From positions 2,935,227 through 2,999,226 of the forward strand of contig NZ_CP101161.1 in NCBI RefSeq assembly GCF_024298865.1: a stretch of DNA of 64,000 bases, read 5' to 3'. This document shows, piece by piece, positions 41,285 through 49,922 of this stretch. The stretch is from Halorarius halobius (lineage in GTDB: Archaea; Halobacteriota; Halobacteria; Halobacteriales; Haloarculaceae). Both the position numbers and the translations under genes were made by a program. The notes under the pieces were generated by a model. That model was not told where the DNA came from. It did not search any database and saw nothing but the letters and a program-made list of their open reading frames with translations. How positions within the stretch are numbered: position 1 is the first letter of the stretch; each line of letters starts with the position of its first letter.

Positions 41285-42334
41285 ATGAGCCAGGACGCGG
41301 AGCGGACCGAGGGGGACCTCCGGAACACGGGGATGGCCCTCAAACACGAGCGGACGTGGGACTACGAACTCGACCGCATCGTCGAGGAGGTCGAAGAGCG
41401 CGACGCCGAGAAAGTGGGCCTCCAGTTCCCGGAGGGACTGAAGCGCCGCGCCCCACACGTCGCGGACGACCTTCGGGCGCTGTTGCCCGACGGCGTCCGC
41501 GTGCTCATCTCCGGCCAGCCGTGTTACGGCGCCTGCGACCTCGACACGTACATGATGCGCCGGACGGACGTGTTCGTCCACTTCGGCCACTCCCCGATGA
41601 AGGACTCGGAGAAAATCATCTACGTCCCCCTGTTCTCGAACGTCGACGTCGAACCCATCATGGAGGAGTCGCTGGCGGAACTCGCCGACCCGGACGACGA
41701 CCCCGACGTGGGCCTGGTGACGACCGCCCAGCACATGAACAAGTTCGACGAGATGCGCGCGTGGCTGGAGGAGCGTGGCTTCACCGTCCACACGCGCCGC
41801 GGCGACGACCGCCTCACCCACGAGGGGCAGGTGCTCGGCTGTAACTACGCCAGCGCCGACATCGACGCCGAACAGGTACTGTACGTCGGCGGCGGGAAGT
41901 TCCACCCGCTGGGGCTGGCAATGGAACACCCGGACAAGAACGTCGTCATCGCGGACCCCGTCAACAACGCGGTGTCGGTCGCGGACACCGAGAAGTTCCT
42001 GAAACAGCGGTACGCCTCGGTCCACAAGGCGATGGACGCCGAGACGTGGGGGGTCGTGTTCTGTACCAAAATCGGGCAGGGCCGCTGGGAGGTCGCCAAC
42101 GACATCGTCGAGAGCAACGACGACGCCTACCTCCTGACGATGGACGAGGTGACGCCCGACCGGCTCACGCAGTTCGGGTTCGACGCCTACGTCAACACTG
42201 GCTGTCCCCGCATCACCACGGACGACGGCCCGCAGTTCAAGCGACCGATGCTCACGCCCGGCGAGTACGAGATAGCTATCGGCGAGAAGCCGCTGGACGA
42301 ACTCTCCTTCGACACGTTCCACGGCACCTGGTAG
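41285..42334 (+). CDS. dph2: Diphthamide biosynthesis enzyme Dph2
   Basis: The protein has 349 residues. It is the archaeal radical enzyme that transfers the aminocarboxypropyl group of S-adenosylmethionine to the histidine of elongation factor 2. The three cysteines that hold the 4Fe-4S cluster come from three domains: C84 (GQPCYGACDLD), C186 (VLGCNYAS) and C307 (NTGCPRIT). The length is normal. The ATG at 41285 follows a TTTTAC-like box about 30 bases upstream. Confidence 0.96.
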   Translation: MSQDAERTEGDLRNTGMALKHERTWDYELDRIVEEVEERDAEKVGLQFPEGLKRRAPHVADDLRALLPDGVRVLISGQPCYGACDLDTYMMRRTDVFVHFGHSPMKDSEKIIYVPLFSNVDVEPIMEESLAELADPDDDPDVGLVTTAQHMNKFDEMRAWLEERGFTVHTRRGDDRLTHEGQVLGCNYASADIDAEQVLYVGGGKFHPLGLAMEHPDKNVVIADPVNNAVSVADTEKFLKQRYASVHKAMDAETWGVVFCTKIGQGRWEVANDIVESNDDAYLLTMDEVTPDRLTQFGFDAYVNTGCPRITTDDGPQFKRPMLTPGEYEIAIGEKPLDELSFDTFHGTW

Positions 42335-42397
42335 TCCGCCCCACCGGGCTCGGTGCCGCTCGCGTCGCTCCCTGGGGACACTCTTGCGCAGGGGACA

Positions 42398-42414
42398 TAT
42401 GCATGCTGTGCATA
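42398..42414. promoter_or_regulatory. Inverted repeat before the 42430 gene
   Basis: Arms TATGCA and TGCATA flank five bases. The repeat is centred about 24 bases before the possible ATG at 42430, where a TATA box should lie, so it may be an operator. Seen directly; role inferred. Confidence 0.4.
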
Positions 42415-42429
42415 CACAAATCTATTAGT

Positions 42430-42840
42430 ATGTCCAGTAGATATGGACACGTGATGAGCACCCGTTCGTTCGACTCCGCGGTGGACTCGTGTCGGCCGGC
42501 CGACGCCGACCCCGTGAGCCTGCCCGCGACGGCGCTGGAATCGACCGCTCCCGAGTATCTGCGTGACCTGAAGTACGAACTCAGCGAGGCGGGAAAGGTG
42601 CCTGCCGAGGTCCATCTGACGGTCACGTTCGCGGAGGACTGTTCGTTCGCCACCCAGGACGTCGCGGAGGAGGTCCGCGAGTACGTGCGCGCCGCGTCGT
42701 TCCTCGGGGCCGGGCGACTCGCCGTCACCGTCGAGTCGGTGGCCGACGAGTCGAAGGTCGAACCGGCGCTGGCGGCGGTCCAGGAGCGCGCGCGCCGCGA
42801 GGGCGTGACGCTGTCCGTCGACGGTCCGGTCACGGTCTGA
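42430..42840 (+). CDS. Conserved-looking haloarchaeal protein before METTL5-like methylase
   Basis: The protein has 136 residues from the ATG at 42430; an in-frame ATG at 42454 gives 128 and may be the true start. The sequence is alpha/beta (AEVHLTVTFAEDCSFATQDV, RLAVTVESVADESKVEPALA). No cofactor motif is seen. It is co-transcribed with the methylase gene, whose ATG overlaps its TGA by one base, suggesting a role in RNA or ribosome maturation by context. Confidence 0.72.
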   Translation: MSSRYGHVMSTRSFDSAVDSCRPADADPVSLPATALESTAPEYLRDLKYELSEAGKVPAEVHLTVTFAEDCSFATQDVAEEVREYVRAASFLGAGRLAVTVESVADESKVEPALAAVQERARREGVTLSVDGPVTV

Positions 42841-43457
42841 TGACCCGCCGGCGGCTCGCACAGGAACTCGGCGTCGTCGCCGGCTTCGAGAACCCGCGTG
42901 CTCCCCTCGAACAGTACCACACGCCGCCCGACCTGGCGGCACACATCGTCCACCACGCCGACCTGCAGGGCGACATCGAGAACCGAACGGTCGTCGACCT
43001 CGGCACCGGCACGGGGATGTTGGCGCTGGGTGCGGCCCTTCGGGGCCCCGAGCGGGTCGTCGGGGTAGAACTCGACCCGGCGCCGCTGGCGACCGCCCGC
43101 GAGAACGAACGGAAGGTCGCGGCTCGCCCGGACGTGGACTGGATACGCGCCGATGCGACCCGCGTGCCGCTGTGTCTCACCGACGCGACCGTGCTGATGA
43201 ACCCCCCGTTCGGCGCGCAGACCGGAAACGAACACGCCGACCGCGCCTTTCTCGACACCGCGGCCGACGTCGCCCGGGTCTCCTACTCGGTTCACAACGA
43301 GGGGAGCCGCGAGTTCGTGGAGGCGTTCGTCGCCGACGCCGGCGGCGAGGTGACCCACGCGTTCGCCGCGGAGTTCGACCTCCCGCGCCAGTTCGACCAC
43401 CACGACAGCGACCGGGAGACGCTCGACGCCGAGGTGTTCCGCGTCGTCTGGCGCTAG
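42840..43457 (+). CDS. METTL5-family N6-adenine methyltransferase
   Basis: The protein has 205 residues, a class I SAM-dependent methylase: motif I VVDLGTGTGMLALGA, acidic VVGVELDPAP, and catalytic motif IV NPPFGAQTG for methylating an exocyclic amino group. Relatives modify adenosine in small-subunit rRNA. The family-typical AEFDLPRQFDHH follows. It shares CTAG at 43454-43457 with the convergent rhomboid gene. Confidence 0.92.
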   Translation: MTRRRLAQELGVVAGFENPRAPLEQYHTPPDLAAHIVHHADLQGDIENRTVVDLGTGTGMLALGAALRGPERVVGVELDPAPLATARENERKVAARPDVDWIRADATRVPLCLTDATVLMNPPFGAQTGNEHADRAFLDTAADVARVSYSVHNEGSREFVEAFVADAGGEVTHAFAAEFDLPRQFDHHDSDRETLDAEVFRVVWR

Positions 43458-45082
43458 TTGAACGTCTCCCGGGTCGCGACCCCGACCCGCGTGTCGTTGA
43501 CCGTCGCGTACACCGTTCTCGGCTCGCGGACGAACGTGAGTCCCGCGGCGGACCGGCTCTCGTTTATCGGCGGAATCGCCGCCCGCCCGAGCGTCCGGTT
43601 CCCCCGCGAGACGACGAGGTCGAACCGGCGCTCCGTCGCGACGACGGTGACGTTCCGACCCCGAATCGTCGGCTCGGCCGTGGCGTTGGGCGACCGGAAG
43701 GCGAGTCTGGACTCGCCGCCTTCGGGCGCGAGGAACACCTTGTAGACTGTCGACGCACCCGCCGGCGTCCACCCCGTGCGGTTGGCGACGACGCGGCGTT
43801 CCCATCCGACGCCACCCACCGTGACGACCTGACGGCCGGCGAAGCCGAGTCGACCCTTCGAGACGGCCTGCCACCAGATGTTCCGCCGTTCGTTGGCGAC
43901 GATGACGCCGCTTGCCGTCACCCCCGACGTGTTGATGAGCGGCAGGTCGTAGGCGCCCACGAGCCGGTTCGGCGTGTCTTCCGCGTAGTAGACGGTGTAG
44001 TCGCGAACGTCGACCGCCGTCTCCGCGTCCGTGCCCACGTCACCGACAGCCAGCAAGTTGTACGGGACCGCAACGAGGGCAAGCGCCAGCAGGACGGCCG
44101 CGAGCGTGCCGACGGCGGCTTCCCGGCGCGAGAGCCCGATGCTGGGCAGGAGCGTCCGGTTCGACGCCCGGGCGGCGGCGGCGACCAGCGCCGCGAGAAC
44201 GAGAAGCGCCGCCAGCCCGCCGGCCCGGAACAGCTGATAGCGGCCGCCCCCGAGGATGAAGTACACCGCCCACATCCCCTTCGCGGCGGCGAATGCGAGC
44301 GCGCCGAACCACACCCGGCCCGCGGGTGCGACGCTGTCCCGCCGGCGAAACAGCAGCACCGCCGCGACCAGCCCCATGAAGAAGCCGAGCGCGTGCCCCT
44401 GGATGGCGATGCCGGCCCACCACGGCGAGGAGAAGGAGACGCCCGTGGAGCCGAACCCGACGGGCGAGCGGAGCGCGCGGTACAGCAGCGAGACGAGGTC
44501 CGAGCCGACGAGCAACACGACCGTCGCAATCGGGTAGCGGACGACTGCGAACCCCGCGAACGCGAACACGACGCCCGAGAACCCGATGACCGGGCCGAGG
44601 CCGAACGCTCCCGAGAGGACCGCCGCGACGACGCAGGCGACTGTGAACGCCAGGACGCGAGCGAACGGGTTCTCCGGGAGCGAGCGGAACGACTGGCTCC
44701 CGCGACGGGTGGGGAAATGTCCCCACGCGTACTCGGCGAGCGACCCGAACACCAGCGTTCCGAGGAGGTTACCGACGATGTGGCCTCCGTCGGCGTGTGC
44801 GAGCCCGGCGGTGATGATACCCACCGGGTAGAAGTACGACCACGCGCGGAACGGGATGACGAGCGGGTCGTGCCAGCTATCGAACCCGCCCTGCACGACC
44901 AGATAAAACAGGAGGACGACGCCCATCGTGAGTAACGTCCCCCACGGGACGCCGAGAACGAGCCGTCGGCGGAGGCGTTGTCCCCACCGACCGCCGGGGC
45001 GAGCCAGCGCGACGACGACCCCGGCGGAGAGCGCGCCGGCGGCGACGAGAACCAGCCGGTACACCCACGGCGGAACCTGCAT
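43454..45082 (-). CDS. Rhomboid-family intramembrane serine protease
   Basis: The protein has 542 residues. A six-helix rhomboid core (about 50-250) has the Ser-His dyad S169 (IGFSGVVFAF) and H230 (IQGHALGFF), with H101-x3-N105 (HIVGN) for the oxyanion hole. More helices follow, then an outside domain of about 180 residues. It cleaves membrane proteins within the bilayer. The large extracytoplasmic C-terminus is a haloarchaeal feature; substrate unknown. Confidence 0.92.
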   Translation of the reverse strand: MQVPPWVYRLVLVAAGALSAGVVVALARPGGRWGQRLRRRLVLGVPWGTLLTMGVVLLFYLVVQGGFDSWHDPLVIPFRAWSYFYPVGIITAGLAHADGGHIVGNLLGTLVFGSLAEYAWGHFPTRRGSQSFRSLPENPFARVLAFTVACVVAAVLSGAFGLGPVIGFSGVVFAFAGFAVVRYPIATVVLLVGSDLVSLLYRALRSPVGFGSTGVSFSSPWWAGIAIQGHALGFFMGLVAAVLLFRRRDSVAPAGRVWFGALAFAAAKGMWAVYFILGGGRYQLFRAGGLAALLVLAALVAAAARASNRTLLPSIGLSRREAAVGTLAAVLLALALVAVPYNLLAVGDVGTDAETAVDVRDYTVYYAEDTPNRLVGAYDLPLINTSGVTASGVIVANERRNIWWQAVSKGRLGFAGRQVVTVGGVGWERRVVANRTGWTPAGASTVYKVFLAPEGGESRLAFRSPNATAEPTIRGRNVTVVATERRFDLVVSRGNRTLGRAAIPPINESRSAAGLTFVREPRTVYATVNDTRVGVATRETFN

Positions 45083-45118
45083 GCGGGTCCGAAGGGACGG
45101 CTCCGGTTTATAGCCACC

Positions 45119-46129
45119 TCACGGCTCGACGACGAGCTTGCCGAACGCGTCCCGCTCGGCCATGTCGCGAAACGCCTCGCGCGTCTCCTCGAGCGGGTAC
45201 GTCCCGCCGACGACCGGGTCGAACGCGCCGTCCGAGACCAACTCGACTAGCCGCTCCAGTTCCGGCTGGGTGCCCATCGTGCTGCCGAGTATCTCCTGAT
45301 GCTGGAGGAAGAACGGAGCGGCCGCAGTGTCGACGCGGGAGCCGGCCGTGCGCCCACAGACCACCTGCCGGCCGCCGCGCTCGAGCACCTTCCCCGCCAC
45401 CTCGGTGAACTCGCCGGCGAGGTGGTTGAGGGCGGCGTTCACCTGCCCGACGCCACGCACCTCGCGCACGATGTCGTCGGGGTCTCCGCTCACGACGACG
45501 TGCGAACAGCCGATGTCGTCGAGTCGGTCGGCCTTGCGTTGGGAGGTGGTAGTGCCGACCGTCTCGACGCCCAGTACGTCGCCCAACTGGACCGCGGCGA
45601 CGCCGACGCCGCCCGTCGCGCCCGGGACGAAGACCGTATCGCCCGCCGTCACGTCGGCCTTCCGGTACATGTGCCAGGCCGTCAGATACGCCGTCGGCAG
45701 ACAGGCGGCGTCGCGGAAGGATAGGTCGTCGGGCAACGCGATGAGCCGGTCGGCGGTCACCGTCGCCTGCTCGGCGAGCCCCCCGTGGTACAGCATGAAC
45801 GACTGACAGAGGTTCTCGGGTCCTTCGCGGCAGTATCGGCACGTGCCGCAGGTCTGATTCGGACACAGGACGACGCGGTCGCCCTCGGAGACGCTCGCGC
45901 CCGGGCCCGTCTCGGCGACGACGCCGGCCACGTCGAGTCCGGACACGAACGGGAGCGCGCCTTCCGAGACCATCGCCGAGTCGCCCTGCAGTATCCAGAG
46001 GTCGTGGCGGTTGATAGAGCAGGCCCGAACGTCGACGACGGCCTCGCCCTCGCCGGGTTGGGGGTCGTCGCGGTCGACGAGTTCGACGCCGTCCGGTCCG
46101 GTCAGGTCGGTGAACGCGGCTACTCGCAT
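45119..46129 (-). CDS. Zinc-type medium-chain dehydrogenase (alcohol/quinone reductase family)
   Basis: The protein has 336 residues from the ATG at 46129. The structural zinc lobe is visible (CPNQTCGTCRYCREGPENLC), as is the NAD(P) loop VPGATGGVGVAAVQLG. The usual catalytic-zinc cysteine near residue 40 is replaced within CSINRHDLWILQG, so a quinone-oxidoreductase-like reaction is as likely as alcohol oxidation. It lies on the left edge of the acyl-CoA gene region. Confidence 0.88.
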   Translation of the reverse strand: MRVAAFTDLTGPDGVELVDRDDPQPGEGEAVVDVRACSINRHDLWILQGDSAMVSEGALPFVSGLDVAGVVAETGPGASVSEGDRVVLCPNQTCGTCRYCREGPENLCQSFMLYHGGLAEQATVTADRLIALPDDLSFRDAACLPTAYLTAWHMYRKADVTAGDTVFVPGATGGVGVAAVQLGDVLGVETVGTTTSQRKADRLDDIGCSHVVVSGDPDDIVREVRGVGQVNAALNHLAGEFTEVAGKVLERGGRQVVCGRTAGSRVDTAAAPFFLQHQEILGSTMGTQPELERLVELVSDGAFDPVVGGTYPLEETREAFRDMAERDAFGKLVVEP

Positions 46130-46177
46130 GCGCCGGTGGTGCCGCGCCACGGAGATATACGTTCGGTCACCGGAACT

Positions 46178-46381
46178 CTACCTGGATATCCAGGCGTACG
46201 ACTGGACGGCGCCGAACAGCACCGCGAGCGCCCCGTTCTCGACCACGAGCAGGGTCGACCCCATGTCGGTCGCCTGCAGGCCGACAGCGACGATACCGAA
46301 CAGCGTCGCCAGAACGAGGTTGTACTTCGCCAGCGCCGACCAGCAGGACTGGTCGAGTTCCACGAGTCCGTCGCTCCCCAT
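46178..46381 (-). CDS. Small two-helix membrane protein
   Basis: The protein has 67 residues from the ATG at 46381. Two hydrophobic helices, YNLVLATLFGIVAVGL and TLLVVENGALAVLFGAV, follow a short polar start. No motif. It lies between the dehydrogenase and the phosphotransferase on the same strand. Function unknown. Confidence 0.7.
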   Translation of the reverse strand: MGSDGLVELDQSCWSALAKYNLVLATLFGIVAVGLQATDMGSTLLVVENGALAVLFGAVQSYAWISR

Positions 46382-46423
46382 ACCCCGACGGTCGAGAGCG
46401 AGCGCCAAAACGTTGGGCGGTCG

Positions 46424-47506
46424 TTACAGCGGCTCCTCGCCGTCGATGATGCGGAGCGCGCGCTCGGCCAGTTTGGGGACGCCCTCGCGCATCTTCGGGT
46501 ACATGGGGTCGTCGGAGTTGCCCTCCAGATAGCGACGGAAGAACATCTCGCCGAGGCCGGCGAGTTTGTAGACGGCGAGCGCCCGATAGAAGCGGTCGTG
46601 GTCGTACTCGAATCCGGTCAGTTCCTCGTAGCGGTCGACCAGTTCCCGGCGCGTGGAGTAGCCCTCGCGGGTCATGAACGTGTTCGACAACGAGGAAGTC
46701 GACTCCGGCGGGTCGGGGTCCTTCTCGTCCCACCAGTAGGAGAGCATCCACCCGAGGTCGGTGAACGGGTCGCCCAGCGTCGCCATCTCCCAGTCCATGA
46801 CGGCGACTATCTCCGGCGGCGTGCCCGGGCCGTACATCACGTTGTCCAGTTTGTAGTCGCCGTGGACGAGCGTCGCGGGCGTCTCCTCGGGGACGTTGTC
46901 CTGGAGCCACTCCATCACGTCGTACAGCTCCGGCACCTCGCGCTCGTCGGCCGTCACCGAGAACGCCCACATCAACTGCTCGGACCAGCGTTTCACCTGT
47001 CGTTCGGTGAACCCCGGCGGGTAGCCGAAGTCGCCGTGTTCCAGACCGACGGCGTCGTAGTCGACCCCGTGGATGGCCGCGAGCGTCTCGACGAGTTCCA
47101 CCCCCACCCGCTCGCGGTGCTCGGGGGTCGCGAACCGCTCGGGCTCCTCGTCGCGGAGCACGTCGCCGTCCACCTTCTTCATCACGTAGAAGTCGCTCCC
47201 GAGAACGCTCTCGTCGTCACAGGAGAGCACCGTCTCGGGGACCGGAACGTCGGTCCCCTGAAGCGCGTCGACGACGCGGTACTCCCGGAGCACGTCGTGG
47301 GCACGGTCGGCCGTCTCGCCCGGGGGCGGCCGCCGGATGACCAGTTCGTCGTCGCCCCAGGTCACGAACAGCGTCTCGTTGGAGTGGCCCTCCTGATGGT
47401 GTTCGACCTCGTAGCTCTCCGCCGGCCCCAGCGCCGCTTCCAGATACGCCGCCAGCGCATCCTGGTCGACGATGCGCGCGAAGTAGTCCTCGTCCGGCTC
47501 GCTCAT
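46424..47506 (-). CDS. Phosphotransferase-family protein (ACAD10 N-terminal-like)
   Basis: The protein has 360 residues with the aminoglycoside-phosphotransferase kinase fold: catalytic loop LVHGDYKLDNVM and metal motif VMDWEMATLGDP. In animals this domain is fused to an acyl-CoA dehydrogenase (ACAD10/11) that degrades 4-hydroxy fatty acids by phosphorylation. Here it is divergent from an acyl-CoA dehydrogenase gene 128 bases away, strongly suggesting the same joint pathway. Confidence 0.9.
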   Translation of the reverse strand: MSEPDEDYFARIVDQDALAAYLEAALGPAESYEVEHHQEGHSNETLFVTWGDDELVIRRPPPGETADRAHDVLREYRVVDALQGTDVPVPETVLSCDDESVLGSDFYVMKKVDGDVLRDEEPERFATPEHRERVGVELVETLAAIHGVDYDAVGLEHGDFGYPPGFTERQVKRWSEQLMWAFSVTADEREVPELYDVMEWLQDNVPEETPATLVHGDYKLDNVMYGPGTPPEIVAVMDWEMATLGDPFTDLGWMLSYWWDEKDPDPPESTSSLSNTFMTREGYSTRRELVDRYEELTGFEYDHDRFYRALAVYKLAGLGEMFFRRYLEGNSDDPMYPKMREGVPKLAERALRIIDGEEPL

Positions 47507-47563
47507 GCGACCACCGTCTCTAACATTGTAAGCGAGCTATACCTCGGGGAGGACGTATATTTA

Positions 47564-47583
47564 GGGATTCCCCTCCGAATCCC
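47564..47583. promoter_or_regulatory. Inverted repeat between divergent beta-oxidation genes
   Basis: GGGATT (47564-47569) and AATCCC (47578-47583) flank 8 bases, in the middle of the 128-base shared promoter of the phosphotransferase and acyl-CoA dehydrogenase genes. It is a candidate operator for a regulator acting on both. Confidence 0.4.
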
Positions 47584-47634
47584 GATAAAATCGGTGCCGG
47601 TTGTTTTACATTGGTGTACGAGCAAGCGGGCGTC

Positions 47635-48843
47635 ATGGAGTACCACGACTCCGAGCGAGCGAAGGAACTCGAGGCGCGAGCACGCGAGTTCGTCGACGAG
47701 GTGGTCATCCCCGCCGAGCGCGAACAGCTCGGGCAGGGGCCACCGAGCGACGACCTCATCGAGGAACTCCGGGCCGAGGCCCGCGAGCGGGGCATCTACT
47801 GCCCGCAGATAGACGAAGAGTGGGGTGGCATGGGCGAGGAGTTCCGCGACGTCCTGCCGCTGTTCGAGCAAGCCGGACGCTCGCTTCTCGGTGCGGCCGC
47901 GATGCGCGTCGACGCGCCCGACGAGGGGAACATGCACACCTTCGAACTCGTCGGGAGCCAGCGCCAGAAGGAAGAGTGGCTGAAGCCGCTCGTCGCCGGT
48001 GAGATTCGGTCCGGGTTCTCGATGACCGAACCGAAGGCCGGCGCCGGCTCCGACCCGAAGATGTTGAAGACCACCGCGGAGAAGGACGGCGACGAGTGGG
48101 TCGTCAACGGCCACAAGTGGTGGACCACCCAGGGGAGCCTGGCGGACGTGCTCATCGTCATGGCCGTCACGGACCCCGACGCCCACCCGTATCAGGGTGC
48201 GTCGATGATTCTCGTACCCTCGGACGCCGACGGCGTCGAAATCAAACGCGACATCCCGCATCTCGGTCCCGACATGGACGGTCAGGGCCACGCCGAAATC
48301 GTCTACGACGACGTCCGCGTCCCCGAGGAGAACCTGCTCGGCGCGGAGAACGCCGGCTTCGCTATCGCCCAGCAGCGTCTCGGCCCCGCACGACTCACTC
48401 ACTGTATGCGCTTTTCGGGGATGGCCCAGCGCGCACTCGAGATAGCCAAGGCGTACATCGACGACCGCGAGGCGTTCGGCTCGAAGATTAGCGAGAAGCA
48501 GTCGCTCCGCTACCGCATCGCCGACGCCGAGACCCGCCTCCACGCGGCCCGCTGTATGGTCCGCAACGCCGCCGAGGAGATTTCGAGGGGCGAGCAGGCC
48601 CGGGTTCCGGTCTCGATGAGCAAGGTGTTCACCGCGAACGTCTGTCAGGAGGTCATCGACCTCGCGGTCCAGGCGTGTGGCGGGACGGGCATCTCCCGTG
48701 ACACCCCCATCGCGGACTTCTACGAGGCGGTCCGGGCGTTCCGTATCGTCGACGGGGCCGACGAGGTCCACAACCGCGTCATCGCCCGCGACGCGTTCGA
48801 GGACCTCGACCACTCGGAGGTCGAGCATCTGACGACGTTCTGA
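47635..48843 (+). CDS. Acyl-CoA dehydrogenase, ACAD10/11-like
   Basis: The protein has 402 residues from the ATG at 47635, with TTTTACA about 31 bases upstream. It is a FAD enzyme that introduces a 2,3 double bond in acyl-CoA. FAD-binding GFSMTEPKAGAGSDP and the C-terminal helical bundle with IDLAVQACGGTGISRD are present. At the usual catalytic glutamate the motif reads RIVDGADEVHN with Asp, as in ACAD10/11. The divergent kinase gene supports a role in hydroxy-fatty-acid breakdown. Confidence 0.93.
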   Translation: MEYHDSERAKELEARAREFVDEVVIPAEREQLGQGPPSDDLIEELRAEARERGIYCPQIDEEWGGMGEEFRDVLPLFEQAGRSLLGAAAMRVDAPDEGNMHTFELVGSQRQKEEWLKPLVAGEIRSGFSMTEPKAGAGSDPKMLKTTAEKDGDEWVVNGHKWWTTQGSLADVLIVMAVTDPDAHPYQGASMILVPSDADGVEIKRDIPHLGPDMDGQGHAEIVYDDVRVPEENLLGAENAGFAIAQQRLGPARLTHCMRFSGMAQRALEIAKAYIDDREAFGSKISEKQSLRYRIADAETRLHAARCMVRNAAEEISRGEQARVPVSMSKVFTANVCQEVIDLAVQACGGTGISRDTPIADFYEAVRAFRIVDGADEVHNRVIARDAFEDLDHSEVEHLTTF

Positions 48844-49016
48844 CCACGTCGCCGTTCCCCTCCGAAAGTTCAAGTACCGGACCGCGGCCACCGGCCCCGT
48901 GACCTGAACGCGGTCGTGACGGGCCTCGGCGGTTGCGTGGCCCACCCGTCACGGCAACCGGCACGGGCCGCCTGCTCGCCACGGAAGCTTTGTCACTCGC
49001 CGTCGTCGCGGCACCC

Positions 49017-49310
49017 ATGGGCGACAATCACCTCGTCGCTCCGACAGGGGAATGGGGCCCCCACGTTCGGGCCGAACTGGAGGCGACCGACTGGTCGAAG
49101 ACACCGGTCGTCGACGTCGTGACGTTCCTGCCGGCGACGAGTCGCGGACTGGAGGGGGACCAGCGGCGCGTGGAGGTGTACCGCCACGTCGAGGGGCCGC
49201 CACTGTCGCTGTACGAGAACGCCGAGCGACGGGTCCGCGTCGAACGCCTCACTCGGCCGCTGTTCGAGCGGCTCACAGCCGACGCCGAATCCAGTCCCCG
49301 ACAGCGGTGA
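49017..49310 (+). CDS. Small hypothetical protein
   Basis: The protein has 97 residues from the ATG at 49017, following a 173-base gap with no gene. It has a beta-strand stretch (PVVDVVTFLPATSRGLEGDQ, RRVEVYRHVEGPP) and a C-terminal basic helix. No family is recognised. Its 3' end overlaps the convergent NTPase gene by 38 bases. Confidence 0.7.
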   Translation: MGDNHLVAPTGEWGPHVRAELEATDWSKTPVVDVVTFLPATSRGLEGDQRRVEVYRHVEGPPLSLYENAERRVRVERLTRPLFERLTADAESSPRQR

Positions 49311-49920
49311 CGGTCTCGTCGACAGTCGCGTCGGTGTTGTCGAACGAGTCGTAGTCCGCCCTGTCGTCGGCGAGCCGCCGGAATCGCTCGTTCGCGGCCG
49401 TCTGTGCGTCCACGTCTGCCCAGGGTTCACCGGAGTCGGCCGCCCCGTCCCACCCCGGCCGCGCACGGATACGGCGGGCCTGTTCGTCGGGATCACAGAC
49501 CAGCGCGAGATACTCGATGCACGGGAAGTAGTCGGCTTCCGCGAGCGACTCCGTCCGCTCTGCATCCCCGAGCGCGCTCCCGAAGGCGACGACCGGACGG
49601 CCGGACTGCCCGAGGCTGGCGTACCGGAGGAGGTGGAACCCGTGGCGCGACTCGTCGGGGACGCTGCGCCAGGCCGTCGCCACGTCGCCGCGGGGTTCGA
49701 GCCAGTAGAGGTCCGACTCGACGACGACGGCGTCGACGGTGCCGACCACCTCCCGGTACGCGGTGGTCTTGCCGACGGCCGACGCGCCGGTCACCACCAA
49801 CAGCGGCTGGGACTCGTACTGTCGGGTCGCACCGCAGGCCGGGCAGGTTACCGTTCCGGCGTCGTGATCGACCGAGACGTCCCGGCGCGTCGCCGAGCAG
49901 TCCGGACAGAAGGTGAACAC
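49273..49920 (-). CDS. P-loop NTPase/kinase-like protein with N-terminal zinc ribbon
   Basis: The protein has 215 residues from the GTG at 49920, just after the upstream stop; a CTG could also overlap it. A zinc ribbon (CPDC, then CPAC) at residues 4-35 precedes a P-loop, VVTGASAVGKTTAYR, and an Asp in VVVESDLYWLEP. The fold resembles small-molecule or nucleotide kinases. The C-terminal helices (ANERFRRLADDRADYDSFDN) fit a lid. Target unknown. Co-transcribed with the redoxin gene. Confidence 0.82.
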   Translation of the reverse strand: MFTFCPDCSATRRDVSVDHDAGTVTCPACGATRQYESQPLLVVTGASAVGKTTAYREVVGTVDAVVVESDLYWLEPRGDVATAWRSVPDESRHGFHLLRYASLGQSGRPVVAFGSALGDAERTESLAEADYFPCIEYLALVCDPDEQARRIRARPGWDGAADSGEPWADVDAQTAANERFRRLADDRADYDSFDNTDATVDETVTAVGDWIRRRL

Positions 49921-49922
49921 AC

